From positions 434,001-498,000 of the forward strand of contig OZ037933.1 in the NCBI GenBank assembly GCA_964035575.1: DNA of 64,000 nt. The letters are read 5' to 3'. Source of the DNA: Rhynchopus sp. YZ270_cl-10. Taxonomy: Eukaryota; Euglenozoa; Diplonemea; Diplonemida; Diplonemidae. The position numbers and the translations under genes were made by a program. Shown piece by piece: positions 12,001 to 22,271 of this stretch. The notes under the pieces are model-generated. The model did not search any database and was not told the origin of the DNA. It was given only the letters and a program-made list of their open reading frames with translations. Numbering within the stretch: position 1 is the stretch's first letter; every line of letters begins with the position of its first letter.

Positions 12001-15000
12001 GCACAACTTCTGCATCACAAAGTCCACGGATTGTTGTCGGGGCAGTCGCGCACAGTGCCTCAACCCGACCAGTAATGTCCGTACAGTCCACCACCGAATA
12101 GCAGGTCTTAAGGTTCTCCCAAATAAAACCCGTCAGCTGTGGGCACTCTGTTTCTCCTTGGAGCTCTGCGAGGCAAGCGTCTACGTCGGACGCAGCGCAG
12201 ACCGGTTCGGTGTTTGGAACTGTGACTCCCTTAGGGCAGACCCCGCAGCTCAAGAAACAATAATCTCTTGGGAATTTCCCGTCGTCGTTGCGTTCGTCGC
12301 AGCCCTTCGCATCCTGGCGGAACACCGTGCACGAAGACGGAAACTCCCTCAGGGGATCGTCCACACAGGTTACGGTACTGAGAATATCGATTCGAGAGAC
12401 CGCCCCGGTCGGATCCTCTGCCTCCCCTTCTGCAGTTCTGGACAGCGGAAGCCGGTTGGTAGGAAGGGGGGTGTATTTCGCGATGTCGAGAATGAGAAGG
12501 TGTGCGACCTCCATTTGGTTCGTCAATGAATAGTGCAGGAGGGACAGCAATATGGCAGCATCATCCCTCACAATGCCGTTGTACAGAACCGTGGGGGTAC
12601 CTACGGTCTGAAAGCTACCCCGGTCTGTCCCAAAACGCCATCCAACGGAGTTCGCCTCAAGGGACACCTCGGTACGGCGGTTTTTGTTGTGTGAAACCCA
12701 GAGGGGGATGGCTGGGTCACCACACAAAGCAAGAGGAGCGCACGCGGTACCACACATAAAGTCTTTCCCGCAAGAGTCTGCACAGGGGAGGCTCGTTGAC
12801 AGCGTCACCGGGAGGGTTGGCACAAAGCAACGATCCTCCGAATTGGGGGAAGGGCAGTACCGTTCATCCGGGCCCCCTCTGCTGCACACTGCGCGCATCG
12901 ATTGTGTAGTCACCGTGGGCACTACCGGTTCCAACTTATGCGATACCTGCATGCTCGTCGCGAAATAGTGTGTAAACAAGGAACGTCCCGGCACCTCAAC
13001 CTCAACAATGTAGAAGATCAGCTCCAAGGGTGTGCCCTTCTTGAGTGCATCCTCTATCGTGTCGGATTGTTTTTCGATTTTGGTGGTAGAATTGACTGTG
13101 ACTGCATAGGAAGCGAAGGTGTACACTGTGGAGTCATCCTCTGTGGCCGCAGTGATGGTCTGTCCAGCGAAGTTGCGGGCCCAAAGCTGTGACCCGGTTT
13201 TGCATTGAGAAGGAACAGAGCAAGACACTCCGCAGGCAAACTCTGTAGAAGATTCGCACCGTGAAACGCAACGCGCTGCGAGGAGGGTTCCATATAGGGG
13301 TCCAAGACACTCTGTGGTGTCAGCACAGAAGAACGGTGAACTGCTTGGGCACGACCCCGGTTCGCGTCCGCCAATAACAACCGGGGGGAGTTCTGACGTA
13401 ATTGGCTCCAGAAACTTCAGCTTCGAAACATAGTATTTGCTGTCCGACTTTTCGAACTTCACTACCAGCTGAATATTTTTGAAGGCCCCTTGGTCCACCT
13501 GCTCTTTAAAGACGGCCAGCGTTTCTACCACCTTGCTGAGATCAATACCCCAACCATGGTTATCAATAAACTGGACGATTGATGGATCTACTATAAGCTT
13601 ATCAGATGAAGTGACCAACGTGAAGGGGGTGAGGGTATTGTCGAATGAATCCAACGAAATGCTTTCCCTGTCGAAGCCGTTTGACGCCCACAACCTGCGC
13701 CGGAGGTAGCAAACCCGCGGTACCGGTGAGATGACTCCTACTTCGCGAATTGGCGCGTCCTCGACGCAGGTCTCCTTGCAGAGTGGCTCTGTTGATGTTA
13801 TCATCGTCCCTGGAGGAGGAACTGCGACGCAGGAATCGGTTGAAGGGCAGAAGTGCATCGAAGGGTCGTCCATATCCCAGCACTCATCCAACTCGGTTCC
13901 CTCCTCAACATCAATATCAAAAGCAACACGGCGGGCCGGCATAACCACCGGATACAAAGGAACGTCCCCTGCCACCACGTCAATCGCAGCCCCACGACGT
14001 CCTACCCCCTGAGCCGCTTCTTTCGTGGTCATCCCGCTTGGCATGACAAAGGAGTTCTTGGTAACGTTCACCACAACCGCTTCGGATCCGACGTAAAGAA
14101 CGGCATTGTCGTCTGTCGTCAGCGAGGCTTCGATGATTGCCTCGATTGTCGTTGTGGTTGGGGTAGCGAGGGTGGTGGGGTTCAGTGGTGTCAGCACTTC
14201 AACTGCATACGCGGTTTGCGGGGTAGGTACGGTTCCCTTTGAGGCCGGGTGTGGGATGATTCGGACCAGCATTCCAGGAGAGAGCGAATCTGCCACCACC
14301 TCAATTGTACCAACCTCGCGTCTTGTGTTTGCTTTGCGCGTTGATTTTGCGAATCCACCACCAAAGGTGGGTCCAGAGCTTGATTCGATTTCAAGCCCAA
14401 TTCCAAGATCCAGCACCTCACCGTCACGATGAAACTCTGACGGCTGAACCCCTGGAAGTGAAGGGGTAGGCCTGTCAGGCCCTGGAACCGGAATCAAATC
14501 TGGCTTCCCTGAGGTCGGCTTGTCAGGCCCCGGAACCGGAATCAAATCTGGCTTTCCTGAGGTCGGCTTCTCCTCAAACCCTTCATTGCAGAGAGCCATC
14601 GGAATCGACTGATCCGCACACTTATCAAGCCTGTGCTGCTCCACTTGAAGCACCGTTATCTCTCTTTCATTGATATGAGAAATAATTCCATAAATCGGTG
14701 TCTCACAAGCCCCGGGAACGCTCTGCACTATATGCTGCTCCGATCCAGGAAGCGGCGGGAATGCGGAATAGCAAATCTCCCCTTTCAGCGTTGTGCCTTC
14801 GTAGCATGAGTCCAACGCGTCTCGAGATTCGGCACCTTCACAGCTTGCTTCAAAGGCTCCGTCGGGGGTCTCAGGGAGCGCTTCGTGGCATGCCTTACAA
14901 GAGGAAGGGCAAAGCGATTTTACCTTGGTTCTCGGCGCATCTGGGGTGATATGCACTAATTTTGCCTCACATCCTACCGCGGAGATGACATCATCGCAAA

Positions 15001-15409
15001 TCATTCCATAGCGTGCTAGAAACCGGTTTGGGTCATCGGTACACCCTTGGCAGGTGTGTGAAGAGGGGTCGGTGCCGTTCTGAGCGCATACCAAATCTTT
15101 GTCGCAGTCGGCATGCACCGTGCAGGTTTCATTGGTTTTCAAAGGGGCGGCGATAGGTGTAGTCTCGCGCTTCGTTTTAGGAGCGAAAAAGGTGCGGGAA
15201 TAAACAGTCGTTTTGTCGACCGAGAGGACCACCCCCTCACCTAGTGCTGCGGAGGACCAGAACTTCCCGGGGTGGGTCGTCAGGGTCTCGGTGTTGTCGG
15301 CGCAAAATGCGGATCGGTCGGCAACGCTGCACATCTGTGCGTCCGCGCAGGGGCGGAAGAAGGACAAAACGCTCACAAACACCGCTCCTCGCCATGCCAA
15401 ACTACCCAT
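9056..15409 (-). CDS. Three-exon gene for a giant Cys-rich single-pass membrane protein
   Basis: Predicted product of 1929 residues from exons 15409-10096, 9882-9716 and 9364-9056. The introns have clear sites: donor CAG|GTATGT with acceptor TCTCTCTGCAG, and donor CAG|GTATGG with acceptor CCCCCACAG. Frames join exactly, and the first join creates one transmembrane helix, IWYLIGGCAAVLLVVMLVVL (near residues 1763-1782), strong support for splicing. The start MGSLAWRGAVFVSVLSF looks like a signal peptide; a pyrimidine-rich tract and AG at 15527-15528 upstream could accept the spliced leader. The ectodomain has Cys-rich modules, including CTDDPN...CPSSCKAC (about 115-170) and CVDDPL...CFLSCGVC (about 1013-1058) that resemble ShK-like spacing, and a 16-residue duplication KPTSGKPDLIPVPGPD (about 278-310). 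The roughly 140-residue cytoplasmic tail is acidic. Likely cell surface or endomembrane; I do not recognise the family. Confidence 0.85.
9365..9715 (-). other. Intron 2
   Basis: A 351-bp intron with donor GTATGG and acceptor CCCCCCCCCACAG. The pyrimidine tract is almost pure C, which is unusual. No gene or clear repeat is seen inside. Confidence 0.75.
9883..10095 (-). other. Intron 1 carrying a retroposon tail
   Basis: A 213-bp GT-AG intron. It contains a family-D tail at about 9996-10058 (GATAAATTGTTGGAGTGTAG), so a retroposon has inserted in the intron of an apparently intact gene. Confidence 0.75.
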
Positions 15410-15780
15410 TTTTGGCCAGTGAGAAAGAAAAAAGAGGGAGAGAGAGAGGAGGGAAGAGGGAGAAAGTTTAACACAAAGGGAGGAATGTGTTTGTGTGTGT
15501 GGGTGTGGATACACCCAGTGTATTTTCTGGGGGAGTTGAGGAAATGAAGATGTGCAACACGAAAAAAAATAAAAAATAAAAAAGTGTAGGAGAGGAAAAT
15601 TCATTTGAGAAAAATGTAAAAAAGACATTTTGGCGCGAAATACGAAAAAAAAGCCCACTCATGATAACAGTAAGCCCTTTTGGTATATCCCCAAAGAAAT
15701 ATCATAGCTTATCATCAGAAGAAGCTGTGTGTTATTTGTTGTCGTTTCTCTCTTCCTCTTTCCTTCTTCTCTCAATCCCC

Positions 15781-17664
15781 TCAGACAAGCAGCCCATCTG
15801 CTTCTTCCATTCGCCCTAATTGCATCCAATTTTGAGGCCGTTCGTACACCTTTTTGCCATACTTTTCCATTCCTTCCAGTTCCTGCGGCTCCGCACCTAT
15901 CTGAACAAATTGAAGCCTCGGAAAGCCAACACCATGAAGCGAACAGTAATTACACATTGCACGCAGCTTCGTGCAACTTAATGAAAAGTCTTTCGACTGA
16001 ATCGCAACCGACACCACACCACCTGTCTCCCCGGCATAGGCTCTAAGCACCTCAGGTCTTTGCACGAGAACACCTATCAGTGCTAACTTCACTTCAGGCG
16101 AAATCTCACCGAGAGTCATTTCTGAGAGCTGCAGTGTGTCCCTCCTCTGACTGCCTTCTTTCGTGTGGAGGGGGTCTCCCGTCACTGTTGAGGCCAGAGC
16201 ATCGAGGTCCTTCGCCTCCTCTGCCGCAAGCTGCTTCGGTACACCTCGCATGGCTGCGTCACGTCTCTCCTTCAACAGCTGCCGTCGGGTCTGAATGTAC
16301 TCCTCTCGTTTATCTTGCAGGTTGTTCCACGACTCGGTCACCCCTTCCCCAGCAGTGCTTTTCAGTGCGGCGCAGGTAAAGTCGGTCGCAAGCTGTCCCA
16401 CATCCTCTCCCGAGGCTGCAGCAGCACGAAAGAGCTGCGCAACGTCACTCCGTGAGAGCCGTATCTCCTGCGGGGTCCACCGGTTAAGGTATATGGTGAG
16501 ATCCCCTTGCAGGGCTTCGGCGGTGGCCCAATCGGAGAGGGAAGAGGGGGTGAGGCCGATGAAGGAGAGACGGTCGAGACCTATGGGGAGGGTTACGGGG
16601 GAAGGTGGGTAAAGTGTACGAAACTGTGCTAACCTTTTGCTGTACTGAACCTTCACTGCCCCCCCACCACCACCACCCGGGTACGTTTCTCTCTCGCACA
16701 TCCTTTTTAACCTTTGATGTGGCTGACGATCCCAAAATAGCACAAAATAGCACTTCAGCCGCACCAAAAAAAAAAAAAAAAAAAATCCAGATACCCAGAA
16801 TAGCAGAAAATAGCCCCAAAAATACCCCCCCCCCTTCAGCCACACCATTTTGAGCAAACATCGCGCTAAGAATACCAAAAAACCCTTCAAACAAAACCCC
16901 TTTTTTTACACACCTGACGCACGCAAGGAAGGATGCTGTACAGCGGCCTCCAAACTCTCGACATCCGTGAACACCGACACGTAGGCGCTGTTTCTTTTGT
17001 AGCTGTACTCCGGTGCGAGCGTCCCTGCCGTGCGCTTCACCATAAGCGCGTCACCGTCCTCCATATTGTCGGAGTCTCGCTCATAGAACAGAAGCGGGTG
17101 GAACGCCATGGCCTGCGGGAGCACTGTGTTCTCATCGATGTGGCGGAGCGCGGCCATTTGCACTTCATTTTCTCGCAATGCCATTTCGTGCTCGCTTACC
17201 ATGATGATGATCGGACCTCTTGCAAACTCTGCACAAAACCGTTCATACCGGCTGGCCAAAGGGTGTGTGAGATACTCCTCAAGCAACGTTGTCAAATGCG
17301 GGTTGCTCTTCGGCTGCAACCTCTGCCCCGCCAACAACGCCTCTCTCCTCTCCTGCCCACTATGCGTAACGTGTGCAGACCCCTGGCTCCGTTGCCTCGA
17401 ACGGAATCTCGCCTCCGATTCCGCTGCACCCATACCATGCAATCTCCCGCTTGGATTGCCTTCCTTCGGCCCAACGTGTCTCCTCGTCACCCTCGGGGAA
17501 CTCCCAAATAACGGCCTTTCTTTTCTCTGCCCCGCTACAGCAGAAGCGGGGGTAAGAACAGACTGTGTCGATGTGTCAAGTGCTTGCGGCTTAGCTCGAA
17601 ATGAAGAGGATTTGGTACTGTAACACCGAAAAAACAGACCATATGGTGGGTGGAGTAACGCCAT
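15781..17664 (-). CDS. Two-exon gene, probable mitochondrial protein of unknown function
   Basis: Exon 1 is 17664-16914 (donor CAG|GTGTGT). Exon 2 runs to 15781, starting at 16655 or, alternatively, 16628; both acceptors keep phase 1. With the first choice the protein has 541 residues. Neither acceptor has a good pyrimidine tract, so that boundary is weak. The start MALLHPPYGLFFRCYSTK has the Arg/Ser/aromatic look of a mitochondrial presequence; an upstream in-frame Met at 17694 would add ten residues. Residues about 150-250 (FARGPIIIMVSEHE ... SAYVSVFTDVESLEAA) loosely resemble an SseB-type fold, a weak impression only. The C-terminal part is helical and charged. It lies about 370 bp upstream of the giant membrane protein gene on the same strand. 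Confidence 0.7.
16656..16913 (-). other. Intron of the mitochondrial-protein gene
   Basis: About 258 bp (285 bp if the alternative acceptor is used). It contains an A-run and C-runs and a short repeated stretch (CCAAAATAGCACAAAATAGC), but no coding signal. Confidence 0.55.
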
Positions 17665-17984
17665 TTTGAAACCTTCGTGTTTTTTTGTAGACAACCCAAG
17701 GATGAACTATAGGGGGGAACTATGCTTTTTTTTTCTTTTTGCACTCAAATATTTTTTTTTTGAGTCGAAAAACCGCACAGAACTGCAGGGAGACGCAAAG
17801 GTCGGCGAAGTGTTTAAAAAAAAAAGTAGTTTTGTTTTTTTTTTTTTTTTTTTTTTTTTTTTGTGTTGTGTTTAGTGTAAAGATGCAAGCATTGAGGGGG
17901 AAGGGGTTTCTGGAAAAAAAGGGTTGGGTTTGGGTGAAAAAAGGTAGGAGAGAAGACTGGTTTTCTTCTCAAGCAAAAAGGTGT
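17665..17984. other. Intergenic, T-rich
   Basis: No gene seen. On the minus strand TTCCCCCCTATAG near 17711 could serve as a trans-splice acceptor for the gene downstream. A long T-run sits at 17836-17862. Confidence 0.4.
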
Positions 17985-18262
17985 CGTCGGGCCTGCAACT
18001 CGGGGAGAGTTGTTGACCAGGAAACGCTGGAAGCCGATAGAACAATTCAACAGCGTTCAACAGCATTTGGACAGTGGGTCAGTCGGTCCTAAGGCAGGGT
18101 GTTAATATTGCTCGCCTCAAAGCTACGATGTCGCACGGTGCTTCGTTGTAGGATTGCCGAAAAGGGGAAAGCGTGAACATTCCGCATAACCTGAATGCAG
18201 ACCCACAGAGAATGAGTGGTAACCACATTGGGCCATCCTAGTAACCTCAGACAAACGCTTCA
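17985..18262 (+). pseudogene. LSU (28S-type) rRNA fragment
   Basis: The segment TTCAACAGCATTTGGACAGT (18055-18074), then GGGTCAGTCGGTCCTAAG (18075-18092), matches from memory the conserved eukaryotic LSU rRNA stretch GTCAACAGCAGTTGGACGTG and GGGTTAGTCGATCCTAAG. Downstream, CGAAAAGGGGAAAGCGTGAA, CATTCCGC and GGTAACCACATT follow in the order expected of yeast LSU rRNA. Only about 280 bp is present, with no other rRNA around it, and an A9 run begins at 18262. It is most simply a retroposed or translocated fragment; a functional piece of a split LSU rRNA is less likely but not excluded. Confidence 0.6.
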
Positions 18263-18486
18263 AAAAAAAACGCGAGATAGCAGGCTCACAGTTATTACCA
18301 GCTTTGTTGGGAAGGGGGTGATTTTAATTTTGAAAAAAAAAAAAATGTTGCAATTTTTTTGGCACCTAGCGCAGAGAACCCCTAAAGGAAAGCCACCCCC
18401 ATCCCTACGCACTGAATTCTTTATCCAAACTTTTGTTTTTTCTTTGTTGTATTTGGCAAAAAAAATCAATACACCACGCAATAGGT

Positions 18487-18545
18487 GTTTTTTTTTGAAA
18501 ACTTGGTTTGTATTAGTGTAGCCACCCTAGAGTGAGCTCCACTAT
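18487..18545 (-). repeat. Retroposon tail, family C
   Basis: A T-run, then GAAAACTTGGTTTGTATTAG through GAGCTCCACTA. Confidence 0.6.
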
Positions 18546-18755
18546 TAGTGGTGTGGCACCGGTACAAATTCCCCGTGGTTCTCCCGTATGTCTCCCGTGG
18601 TTACACCAGGCTGGGGGGTACCCTGTTTTATTTTTTTTTTCCGGGTTTGCGGGAATGTGAAGGAAAACGCTGGCATTTGCATTTTTGAGCCAATCCCAGG
18701 AAGTGGTGGGGTCATTTTGCAGAAATGGCCAAGTTGTTGACCTATAGAAAAAATT

Positions 18756-18960
18756 CACTGTACAATACACTGTACACACTGTACACACTGTACACACTGT
18801 ACACACTGTACACACTGTACACACTGTACACACTGTACACACTGTACACACTGTACACACTGTACACACTGTACACACTGTACACACTGTACACACTGTA
18901 CACACTGTACACACTGTACACACTGTACACACTGTACACACTGTACACACAGTATACACA
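18756..18960. repeat. (TGTACACAC)n microsatellite
   Basis: About 20 copies of a 9-bp unit end in one AGTATACAC variant just before the (AGTAC)n array. The unit is related to the AGTACACAC and AGTATACAC arrays at 57344-58030. Confidence 0.95.
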
Positions 18961-18970
18961 GGGGATTGGG

Positions 18971-19888
18971 AGTACAGTACAGTACAGTACAGTACAGTAC
19001 AGTACAGTACAGTACAGTACAGTACAGTACAGTACAGTACAGTACAGTACAGTACAGTACAGTACAGTACAGTACAGTACAGTACAGTACAGTACAGTAC
19101 AGTACAGTACAGTACAGTACAGTACAGTACAGTACAGTACAGTACAGTACAGTACAGTACAGTACAGTACAGTACAGTACAGTACAGTACAGTACAGTAC
19201 AGTACAGTACAGTACAGTACAGTACAGTACAGTACAGTACAGTACAGTACAGTACAGTACAGTACAGTACAGTACAGTACAGTACAGTACAGTACAGTAC
19301 AGTACAGTACAGTACAGTACAGTACAGTACAGTACAGTACAGTACAGTACAGTACAGTACAGTACAGTACAGTACAGTACAGTACAGTACAGTACAGTAC
19401 AGTACAGTACAGTACAGTACAGTACAGTACAGTACAGTACAGTACAGTACAGTACAGTACAGTACAGTACAGTACAGTACAGTACAGTACAGTACAGTAC
19501 AGTACAGTACAGTACAGTACAGTACAGTACAGTACAGTACAGTACAGTACAGTACAGTACAGTACAGTACAGTACAGTACAGTACAGTACAGTACAGTAC
19601 AGTACAGTACAGTACAGTACAGTACAGTACAGTACAGTACAGTACAGTACAGTACAGTACAGTACAGTACAGTACAGTACAGTACAGTACAGTACAGTAC
19701 AGTACAGTACAGTACAGTACAGTACAGTACAGTACAGTACAGTACAGTACAGTACAGTACAGTACAGTACAGTACAGTACAGTACAGTACAGTACAGTAC
19801 AGTACAGTACAGTACAGTACAGTACAGTACAGTACAGTACAGTACAGTACAGTACAGTACAGTACAGTACAGTACAGTACAGTACAGT
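18971..19888. repeat. Perfect (AGTAC)n array, about 183 copies
   Basis: An uninterrupted 5-bp repeat runs for 918 bp with no variant that I can see. GTAC is self-complementary, so each strand can fold on itself. It reads open in all frames (STVQY or VLYCT repeats), producing false long ORFs. A second array with the same unit is at 59334-59688. Confidence 0.98.
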
Positions 19889-20742
19889 CTGTAGGGGTTG
19901 AAAAAAAAATTTCCCCGAGAAAACCACTTTTTTGGGATAATTCAGCGCATTAGAAAATTTTGCGACCCCGCTCGGTTAGAACCGTGACTCTGTGTGACCC
20001 TTACCACCGTGAGAGTAAACACCAAAAAACGGGAAAAATAAAAATAAAAAGGGGTACCCCCTCCAGATTCCCCGTGGTTCGCCCGTATGTCTCCCGCGGT
20101 TGTACCGCGTACAACGGTTCACACCCAGTGGTCGCGCTAATTATGGGAAAAAATGGGGAAAAAATGGATTTCGGGTACGGAAAAACGTTCCTTGAAAAGG
20201 TTAGCTGGGGAGGCCCGGAAACCCCGTTTTGTGGCATTTCCGGGCCAATCCCGGCTTGTGGTGGGGTATATACGGAAAAATGGACAAAATTTTAGTGACT
20301 TAAATTTTCGCAAAATATGAACCCATACTCGTAAACAAGGGTCATTTTCAGGAAAATTCGGAAAATTCCGAGATTTGGAAGCAATTTTTCTCCTGAAAAT
20401 CAGTGGGTTTTCAGCCCCAAAACATACCGCGATTGGAATTTCCGGAATCCGTCCGCGCTGTGGTGGGGTCACTTTGCCGAAATGGCCAATTTTTTGGTTT
20501 TGGTCAAAATCCATGTGGGTAAAGAGGGCCAATGTAAATCCCACAACCAGATTTTCTCTCCCTGATCCTGACGTCTTGCAACATGAAAATGCGCGAAAAC
20601 ACCGGCATTTGCATTTCCGGAATCCGTCCGTTCTGTGGTGGGGTCAATTTGCCGAAATGGACAAGTTCTTGGTTTTGGTCAAAACCCGTCAGTGTAAGGT
20701 AAAGGGGGCAAGTGTTTGCCTGTAGAAACTGGAAGGGAACAG
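19889..20742. repeat. Copies of a roughly 180-200 bp repeat
   Basis: The motif ATTTCCGGAATCCGTCCG followed by GTGGTGGGGTCA and CCGAAATGG appears near 20440 and 20610, with diverged copies near 18680 and 20235. The same unit in inverse orientation lies inside the hAT-like element at 31862-32716 and in part at 40720-40920. A segment (CCCGTGGTTCTCCCGTATGT) also lies at 18575 and, in variant form, at 20078, on either side of the microsatellites, so the arrays may have expanded inside one such element. Confidence 0.55.
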
Positions 20743-21203
20743 GCAGCGCCGCAGGCGCACGGTAACCAACTTTTTTTTTTTTTCCTTTTCTTTTTTCTCC
20801 TCTTTCTTTTGACTTTCCGAGCCAATTGCGTTCCACGGCGGGGTCACATGTATATGCAAGTCCACTATGTGGTGGTCTTACTCAACAATATTAGAACTTC
20901 TGGTTTCTTAATGAAATCCCTGTACTGCAAAAAAAAAAACGTTCCTACCAAAACCCCCAAAAATCCCGGGATGAGGGATGGACTTTAGCGCGAGCTCTGT
21001 TCACACCAATTAGTTTTTTTTTTTTTTTTTCAAAATGCCTTTTTTTTGTGAAGGGCTAGGAACTACATACGGACCACACATCGCAGTACCCTAAAAGAGT
21101 GTATTCAGAGAGTTGAGACACATAGGGAAAATTCTCTGGGCCCTTTGTTTTTTTTTTTTTTCTTGTTATGTTGTTCACAACATAACATAGCACATACTGA
21201 CAC
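20743..21203. other. Gene-free DNA with GCGCCGCAGGCGC repeat end
   Basis: 20743-20775 carries GCGCCGCAGGCGCACGGTAA, the end of the hairpin family seen whole at 37017-37152. The rest is T/A-run DNA with no gene. Confidence 0.5.
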
Positions 21204-21485
21204 AAAACTGAACAAAAGCAAAAGTTTGTTTGGTTAGGTGACTACATAAAGTCGCTAGTTTTTACCTGAACACAAAATCCACCTGATTTTTACCCTGCGT
21301 ATAGGCGCGTAAAGGCGCGTTTTGGGCCGAAAAGGGCCGTATAGGTCCGTACAGTGGCAAATACGGACCGTCCGTACACGCCTTTACGCGCCTATACGAG
21401 GGGTAAAAATCAGGTGGAAAACTGAACAAAAGCAAAAGTTTGTTTGGTTACGCGACTACATAAAGTCGCCTTTACCTGAACACAA
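21204..21485. repeat. Direct repeat flanking a hairpin element
   Basis: A roughly 70-bp segment beginning AAAACTGAACAAAAGCAAAA and containing GACTACATAAAGTCGC occurs at 21204-21272 and again at 21416-21485. The hairpin element 21278-21416 sits exactly between the copies. Confidence 0.65.
21278..21416. mobile_element. Hairpin element, CCACCTGATTTTT-end family
   Basis: The inverted ends CCACCTGATTTTTACCC / GGGTAAAAATCAGGTGG enclose GTATAGGCGCGTAAAGGC-type motifs in both orientations. It shares its ends with 23071-23166 and 41846-41961. Confidence 0.7.
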
Positions 21486-21539
21486 AACTGAACAAAGCAA
21501 AATAAAAACAAAACAAAACAAAACAAAACAAAACAATAA

Positions 21540-21602
21540 CTGTAGTAGAAGCAGGCACACCTCCGACTGACCCACGCACGATGCCAGCCATCCGGATGAA
21601 AA
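21540..21602 (-). repeat. Retroposon tail, family B
   Basis: CACCTCCGACTGACCCACGC, then ACGATGCCAGCCATCCGGAT, matching the family-B copies at 8496, 33965 and 36587. It lies next to an (AAAAC)n tract. Confidence 0.55.
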
Positions 21603-22228
21603 CACAAGAGATACCCTAATAAAGGGAGAAGATACCCAAGGAAATCCTATACTTAAAGAGTAACGGGAGGGAGGGAGGGGGAAAAAAATAGTCTCAAGAA
21701 TTCAAACTAGGCTGTTCGAGAGAGACGGCAATACATAGGCTATGCGAACATATTGAAGTATAAATAAAAATAAAAAAACCGATTTTTCGCAATAAAAAAA
21801 GGAAAAGAAAGCGAGGTTTTTTTTTTTTGGGGTTTCAGGGTTTCCGCCAGGATTTGGGGTTTCAGAAATTGGGGTGTACCATGAAAATGACCCCAAAAAA
21901 AATTTCTTTCTCCCCGAAAAAGCGGTCGTCGCGCGCTTCGCGCGCGCCTCCCTGGCAGACACAGGTAGAGAGGCGAAGCGTGCGGGGGTGCTCCAAAAAA
22001 ATTTTTTGGGAAGGGTTGGGGAAGAAGGGGAGGCGCGAGATACGCTCACTACCGGTTGAGGTGTCACTTCCACTGGGCTGCAGATATGTGGCACATCTCT
22101 GCAGCACTGTAATCACTGTGTAGCGCCATGCAATGAAAAAAGCAAATACCATCACCCTCTCACAAGACTCCTTTACCTTGTGAAGCTTCCACCCCCGACC
22201 TCCAAACGAACCAGCTGTGAAGTTTAAC
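21603..22228. other. Gene-free DNA
   Basis: No gene recognised. 21920-21985 repeats the GCGCGC-TTCG-CGCGC hairpin and its right flank from 3020-3085. Confidence 0.45.
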
Positions 22229-22271
22229 ATGGTTGCTATCAAAGCTGGTGCTAAAACCCAAAAAGTTGCCA

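Noticed and set aside
18725-19927. Long open frames over the microsatellites (STVQY, VLYCT, LYT repeats)
   Set aside because: The repeat units happen to lack stops in all frames; there is no start context or flanking coding signal.
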